A stretch of DNA of 9,767 nucleotides from CAYYVJ01 sp964475115 (lineage in GTDB: Bacteria; Bacillota; Clostridia; Lachnospirales; Lachnospiraceae), in NCBI GenBank assembly GCA_964475115.1, contig CAYYVJ010000075.1, positions 1-9,767 of the forward strand. Reading direction: 5' to 3'. Of this stretch, positions 6,924 to 9,767 are shown in pieces (the stretch's first letter is position 1; each line of letters opens with the position of its first letter). The position numbers were made by a program, and so were the translations under genes. Under the pieces are notes generated by a model. That model was given only the letters and a program-made list of their open reading frames with translations, ran no database searches and was not told the origin of the DNA.

Positions 6924-8305
6924 TTTACACCTTCTCTAGTATCTTCTAAAATAATATTTAAATCTTGTAATTGATTTCTTATTTCATCTGCTCTTGCAAA
7001 ATCTTTGTCTTTTCTAGCTTGTTGTCTTTCAGCAATGAGATTTTCAATATCTTGATCTAAAAGTTCTTCTTCTTTTACTGTAATTATACCTAGTATATCA
7101 CATAAAAAGGAAATTTTGTCTTTCATAGCATCTAAATATTCTTTTGAATTATCAGCTGATGCATTGGTATTTGCAAATTTAACTAGTTCAAAAATAGCTG
7201 TTATGGCATCTGCTGTATTAAAATCATCTTCCATCGCTTCTTCAAAGTTTTTCACAAAGCTTGCAGTCTCTTCTAGTTTTCCCTCTTCTGTTTCATTCAT
7301 CAAACTTTTACTTGCAGCTTTTGCTAAATAATCTAGATTTTGAACTGCTGTCAAGATTCTATCTAATCCATTTTTAGATGCGTCTACTAATTCTGCACTA
7401 AAGTTTAATGGGCTTCTATAATGTGCACTTAACATAAAGAATCTGATTATTTGCAAATCATATTGCTCACTAATATCTCTTACTGTAAAGAAATTACCAG
7501 TTGATTTAGACATCTTCTTATTGTCAATATTTAAAAATGCATTGTGCATCCAATATTTCGCAAATTCTTTTCCTGTGGCTGCTTCTGATTGCGCAATTTC
7601 ATTTTCATGATGAGGGAAAACCAAATCTTCTCCACCTGCATGAATATCAATTTGATCGCCTAAATACTTTTTAGACATAACAGAACATTCTATATGCCAA
7701 CCCGGACGCCCATCGCTCCAAGGTGATTCCCAAGCAGGTTCTCCTTCTTTCTTTGGTTTCCAAAGAACAAAATCCATTTCATCCTCTTTATCGTCAGATA
7801 CAGCAACACGCTTTCCAGCTTCTAAATCATCTATATTTTTCTTAGATAATTTTCCGTAATCTTCAAATTTTCGAGTTCTGTAATATACCGTTCCATTTCT
7901 ATTATAAGCATAACCTTTATCAATCAGAACTTGTATCATTTCAAGCATTCCACCGATTTCCTCTGTAGCCAAAGGATGTTTTGTAGCTGGACGAACATTT
8001 AATGCTGCCATATCCTTCTTACATTCGTCTATATAACGATTGGAAATTATCGATACATCTACTCCCTCTTCAATAGCTTTTTGAATGATTTTGTCATCAA
8101 CATCTGTAAAATTAGAAACAAAATTCACCTCATAACCTTTATATTCAAAATAACGTCTTACTGTATCAAATACAATCATGGGGCGAGCATTTCCAATATG
8201 AATCAGGTTATATACTGTAGGTCCACAAACATACATCTTAACTTTACCTTCTTCAATAGGTGAAAATTCTTCTTTTTTCTTAGATAATGTATTATAGATT
8301 TTCAT
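6908..8305 (-). CDS. cysS: Cysteinyl-tRNA synthetase
   Basis: A class I aminoacyl-tRNA synthetase that charges tRNA-Cys. The 465 residues are full length for the bacterial enzyme. The Rossmann catalytic domain carries CGPTVYNLIHIGNARP (27-42, the HIGH motif as HIGN at 36-39) and KMSKS (264-268). The zinc that selects cysteine should be bound by Cys27, Cys207 (in WHIECS), His232 and Glu236 (in PHHENE). The C-terminal helical tRNA-binding region runs from about 300, and the last segment contains the common RKDKDFARADEIRNQL signature. The ATG at 8303-8305 overlaps the cysE stop in ATGA, with a GAGGAGAT ribosome site inside cysE. Pairing cysE with cysS ties cysteine synthesis to its use in translation. 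No frameshift or truncation is seen. Confidence 0.98.
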   Translation of the reverse strand: MKIYNTLSKKKEEFSPIEEGKVKMYVCGPTVYNLIHIGNARPMIVFDTVRRYFEYKGYEVNFVSNFTDVDDKIIQKAIEEGVDVSIISNRYIDECKKDMAALNVRPATKHPLATEEIGGMLEMIQVLIDKGYAYNRNGTVYYRTRKFEDYGKLSKKNIDDLEAGKRVAVSDDKEDEMDFVLWKPKKEGEPAWESPWSDGRPGWHIECSVMSKKYLGDQIDIHAGGEDLVFPHHENEIAQSEAATGKEFAKYWMHNAFLNIDNKKMSKSTGNFFTVRDISEQYDLQIIRFFMLSAHYRSPLNFSAELVDASKNGLDRILTAVQNLDYLAKAASKSLMNETEEGKLEETASFVKNFEEAMEDDFNTADAITAIFELVKFANTNASADNSKEYLDAMKDKISFLCDILGIITVKEEELLDQDIENLIAERQQARKDKDFARADEIRNQLQDLNIILEDTREGVKWKRI

Positions 8306-8976
8306 TTGTCTATCTCCTCTTCCAGCTTTTCCAGATTATGCTTTAATTCTTCTATTTCTTTTCTTAATTCTTCATTTTGAAGTCTTATCATATTGATTTC
8401 ATTGGCAATAGGATCTGGTAAATGAACTTGATCCATATCATTTCTAGGTATTCGGACATTGTCTCTTTTTACGATATTTCCCGGAATACCAACTACCGTT
8501 GAATTTGGTGGTACTTCCTTTACTACTACGGAACCTGCTCCAACTTTAGAGTTTTCACCCACTTTAAAAGAACCAAGCACTTTAGCACCTGCGCTTATCA
8601 TAACATTATCTCCAATTGTAGGATGCCTCTTGCCTTTTTCCTTACCAGTTCCACCCAGTGTAACCCCTTGATACAAGGTAACATTGTCACCGATAATAGC
8701 GGTCTCACCTATGACTACACCATGACCATGGTCAATAAACAGCCCCTTCCCAATCGTTGCACCTGGATGTATTTCAATCCCGGTTTTTCTGGCAGTGCAT
8801 TGAGAAAGAAATCTGGCCAAAAAATAATGCTGCTTTCCATATAGTTTATGTGCAACTCGGTACCACAGAATCGCCTTAAAACTAGGGTATAAAAAGACCT
8901 CTAAAGAGGACCTCATTGCTGGATCCCTGTCTTGAATCGTTTTTATTTCTTCTTTAATATACTTAATAATCCCCAC
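8302..8976 (-). CDS. cysE: Serine O-acetyltransferase
   Basis: Transfers acetyl from acetyl-CoA to L-serine, giving O-acetylserine, the first committed step of cysteine synthesis; the enzyme is normally feedback-inhibited by cysteine. I prefer the GTG at 8974-8976: a perfect AGGAGG (8986-8991) lies 9 nt before it, and the resulting GIIKYIKEEIKTIQDRDPA lines up with the start of B. subtilis CysE. The in-frame ATG at 9001-9003 would add nine residues, the AGGAGG would then be coding (Arg-Arg), and only a weak AAGG precedes it. Numbered from GTG (225 codons), the protein has an N-terminal helical domain and then left-handed beta-helix hexapeptide repeats with GIEIHPGATIG (66-76), FIDHGHGVVIGET (80-92, Asp82/His83) and LGGTGKEKGKRHPTIGD (107-123). 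It ends in a charged coiled coil (about 192-224). The gene lies 32 nt after ispF and overlaps cysS. Confidence 0.96.
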   Translation of the reverse strand: MGIIKYIKEEIKTIQDRDPAMRSSLEVFLYPSFKAILWYRVAHKLYGKQHYFLARFLSQCTARKTGIEIHPGATIGKGLFIDHGHGVVIGETAIIGDNVTLYQGVTLGGTGKEKGKRHPTIGDNVMISAGAKVLGSFKVGENSKVGAGSVVVKEVPPNSTVVGIPGNIVKRDNVRIPRNDMDQVHLPDPIANEINMIRLQNEELRKEIEELKHNLEKLEEEIDK

Positions 8977-8985
8977 AATCTTCAA

Positions 8986-8991
8986 CCTCCT
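8986..8991 (-). promoter_or_regulatory. Ribosome binding site deciding the cysE start
   Basis: A perfect AGGAGG on the minus strand stands 9 nt before a GTG in the cysE frame. It would lie inside the coding region if the upstream ATG (9001-9003) were used. Its quality and spacing, together with the match to the N-terminus of Bacillus CysE, argue that translation begins at the GTG. Confidence 0.75.
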
Positions 8992-9008
8992 GGCAACTGT
9001 CATTGTTC

Positions 9009-9566
9009 TTAACCTTTGTTACAACACCCCTGACAGCTATTACAATCTTTACCATTTCGGCTCTCTATAACATCTTCCTGATATTTATAATTCGCTACTG
9101 TTTCCAACAACGCAATCGCTTGAGAAGCAATACCTTCCCCAGCTCCAGTAAATCCCAGGCCTTCTTCTGTAGTCGCCTTGATATTGATTTGACGTTTGGA
9201 TATGCCTAATGCTTTGGCAATATTTTCAACCATTTCTTCAATATATGGTGCCAATTTGGGTTGTTGTGCAATAATCGTTGCATCTATATTACCTATTATA
9301 TAAAATTCTTCAGAAATAAGCACTCCTACTTTTTTAAGTAAAAGAATACTTGATACTCCTTTATATTCTTCATCTGTATCTGGAAAATGTTTTCCTATAT
9401 CTCCTAAGCCTGCTGCGCCTAAGAGTGCATCCATTATAGCATGAACTATAACATCTGCATCTGAATGACCTAATAATCCTTTATCATGTGGAATTTTCAC
9501 CCCACCGAGAATCAAGTCATATCCCTTAACTAATTTATGGACATCATATCCCATTCCTATTCTCAT
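9009..9566 (-). CDS. ispF: 2-C-methyl-D-erythritol 2,4-cyclodiphosphate synthase, with a Cys-rich C-terminal tail
   Basis: Cyclises CDP-ME 2-phosphate to MEcPP in the non-mevalonate isoprenoid pathway; a homotrimer in the family. Visible motifs are GMGYDVHKL (4-12, with metal ligands Asp8 and His10), GGVKIPHDKGLLGHSDADV (21-39), His42 as third metal ligand, DIGKHFPDTDEEYKG (56-70), QQPKLAPYI (101-109) and KATTEEGLGFTGAGEGI (130-146). The catalytic core ends near residue 158, the usual full length. Here about 25 further residues follow, ending in Cys175, Cys178, Cys181 and Cys182 (CNSCQGCC). The stop is clean and the tail continues in frame, so it is not an obvious frameshift product. The ATG at 9564-9566 follows AAAGGTG. 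It is the first gene after the tRNA-Met terminator, so the cluster promoter probably lies just upstream. Confidence 0.96.
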   Translation of the reverse strand: MRIGMGYDVHKLVKGYDLILGGVKIPHDKGLLGHSDADVIVHAIMDALLGAAGLGDIGKHFPDTDEEYKGVSSILLLKKVGVLISEEFYIIGNIDATIIAQQPKLAPYIEEMVENIAKALGISKRQINIKATTEEGLGFTGAGEGIASQAIALLETVANYKYQEDVIESRNGKDCNSCQGCCNKG

Positions 9567-9583
9567 GTTTTCACCTTTATTCC

Positions 9584-9610
9584 TTTATATATACGCTGAT
9601 ACACTGTCAG
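9584..9610 (-). promoter_or_regulatory. Tentative promoter for the ispF gene run
   Basis: The 65-nt stretch between the tRNA-Met terminator and ispF must hold any promoter for the run unless the terminator is read through. On the minus strand CTGACA (9605-9610; 5 of 6 matches to TTGACA) precedes TATAAA (9584-9589; 5 of 6 matches to TATAAT) with a short 15-nt spacer. The -35 overlaps a small inverted repeat GCTGA-N7-TCAGC, which could be an operator or chance. I see no T-box or riboswitch here; there is too little space for one. Confidence 0.3.
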
Positions 9611-9631
9611 CTTAGACAAATTCCAACTAGT

Positions 9632-9674
9632 AAAAAAACGCCAATGTTCGGGATTCACACCGTATACATTGACG
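9632..9674 (-). terminator. Intrinsic terminator of tRNA-Met
   Basis: On the minus strand the stem arms at 9666-9674 (CGTCAATGT) and 9639-9647 (ACATTGGCG) pair over 9 bp with one G-U, enclosing an 18-nt loop, and an unbroken run of seven T follows (9632-9638). It begins 12 nt past the tRNA 3' end. It separates tRNA-Met from ispF, so ispF and the genes after it should have their own promoter. Confidence 0.8.
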
Positions 9675-9686
9675 TACTTTAGGTAG

Positions 9687-9760
9687 TAGCGGAAGAGAGA
9701 TTTGAACTCACGACCCCACGGGTATGAACCGTGTGCTCTAGCCAACTGAGCTATTCCGCC
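9687..9760 (-). tRNA. Elongator tRNA-Met (anticodon CAT)
   Basis: The cloverleaf has a 7-bp acceptor stem GGCGGAA/TTCCGCT (first pair G-U), a D arm with AGCTC and GAGC, an anticodon stem CACGG/CCGTG around TTCATAC (anticodon CAT), a variable loop GGGTC, and a T arm containing GTTCAAAT. It is 74 nt with discriminator A73; CCA is not encoded. The GGCGG...CCGCUA acceptor matches Bacillus elongator tRNA-Met. It lacks the three consecutive G-C anticodon-stem pairs and the 1-72 mismatch of initiator tRNA, and its acceptor differs from the CAT-bearing tRNA-Ile. Elongator Met is therefore the best reading, though identity among CAT tRNAs always needs care. Confidence 0.93.
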
Positions 9761-9767
9761 AAATTAT

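Noticed and set aside
9001..9003. ATG as the cysE start
   Set aside because: It has only a weak ribosome site and would make the perfect AGGAGG coding; the GTG at 8974-8976 fits better.
9567..9686. A T-box or cysteine riboswitch upstream of the ispF-cysE-cysS run
   Set aside because: In Bacillus a T-box controls cysE-cysS. Here the gap after the tRNA-Met terminator is only about 65 nt and holds no specifier hairpin or antiterminator sequence.
9563..9745. A 60-codon open frame on the minus strand
   Set aside because: It runs through most of tRNA-Met and its terminator and overlaps the ispF start. No protein family is recognisable and RNA features fully explain the sequence.
9687..9760. Initiator tRNA-fMet or lysidine tRNA-Ile(CAT)
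   Set aside because: The acceptor stem is paired at 1-72 (G-U), the anticodon stem lacks the three G-C pairs of initiators, and the GGCGG/CCGCU acceptor matches elongator tRNA-Met.

Overview
The window looks like chromosome from a low-GC, spore-forming clostridium, most likely a plant-polysaccharide-using Lachnospiraceae relative (for example the Clostridium/Lachnoclostridium phytofermentans group). This placement is inferred from AT-rich codons, strong AGGAGG-type ribosome sites, a SigH sporulation sigma factor, the firmicute gene order cysE-cysS-mrnC-rlmB-sigH, and a YesM-type histidine kinase. Every supported gene is on the minus strand, so transcription runs from high to low coordinates.

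Layout in transcription order. A tRNA-Met(CAT) (9687-9760) is followed at once by a strong intrinsic terminator (9632-9674). A compact gene run then begins: ispF (isoprenoid synthesis, with an unusual Cys-rich tail), cysE (serine acetyltransferase, better started at a GTG than at the upstream ATG), cysS, mrnC (Mini-RNase III) and rlmB. The cysE/cysS and mrnC/rlmB pairs share ATGA stop-start overlaps, and cysS/mrnC overlap by 16 nt. Two cytoplasmic carbohydrate-active enzymes follow, a GH105 unsaturated rhamnogalacturonyl hydrolase and a divergent GH27 alpha-galactosidase-like protein. They sit where Bacillus has yacP, between rlmB and sigH. SigH comes next, and its stop codon lies only 2 nt before a tRNA-Thr(GGT). 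A hairpin terminator (2411-2469) closes the run. No convincing terminator or large gap is seen between ispF and tRNA-Thr, so the eight protein genes and the tRNA could be one transcription unit, although internal promoters are not excluded.

Beyond that terminator lies tdk (thymidine kinase). After tdk comes a nested inverted repeat (1735-1798) with perfect 18-bp arms that resembles a REPIN-type element or a terminator. The window ends inside a YesM-family sensor histidine kinase whose last residues and probable response-regulator partner lie outside it.

Most of the genes are housekeeping functions. The parts worth a second look are the two CAZyme genes inside a conserved translation/sporulation cluster, the sigH/tRNA junction, the altered GH27 active site, the IspF Cys-rich tail, the thymidine kinase P-loop substitution and the inverted repeat in the leader of the kinase gene. 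No gap exceeds about 120 bases. No mobile-element gene, CRISPR array or prophage gene is present, and I did not find a clear undescribed multi-gene system.
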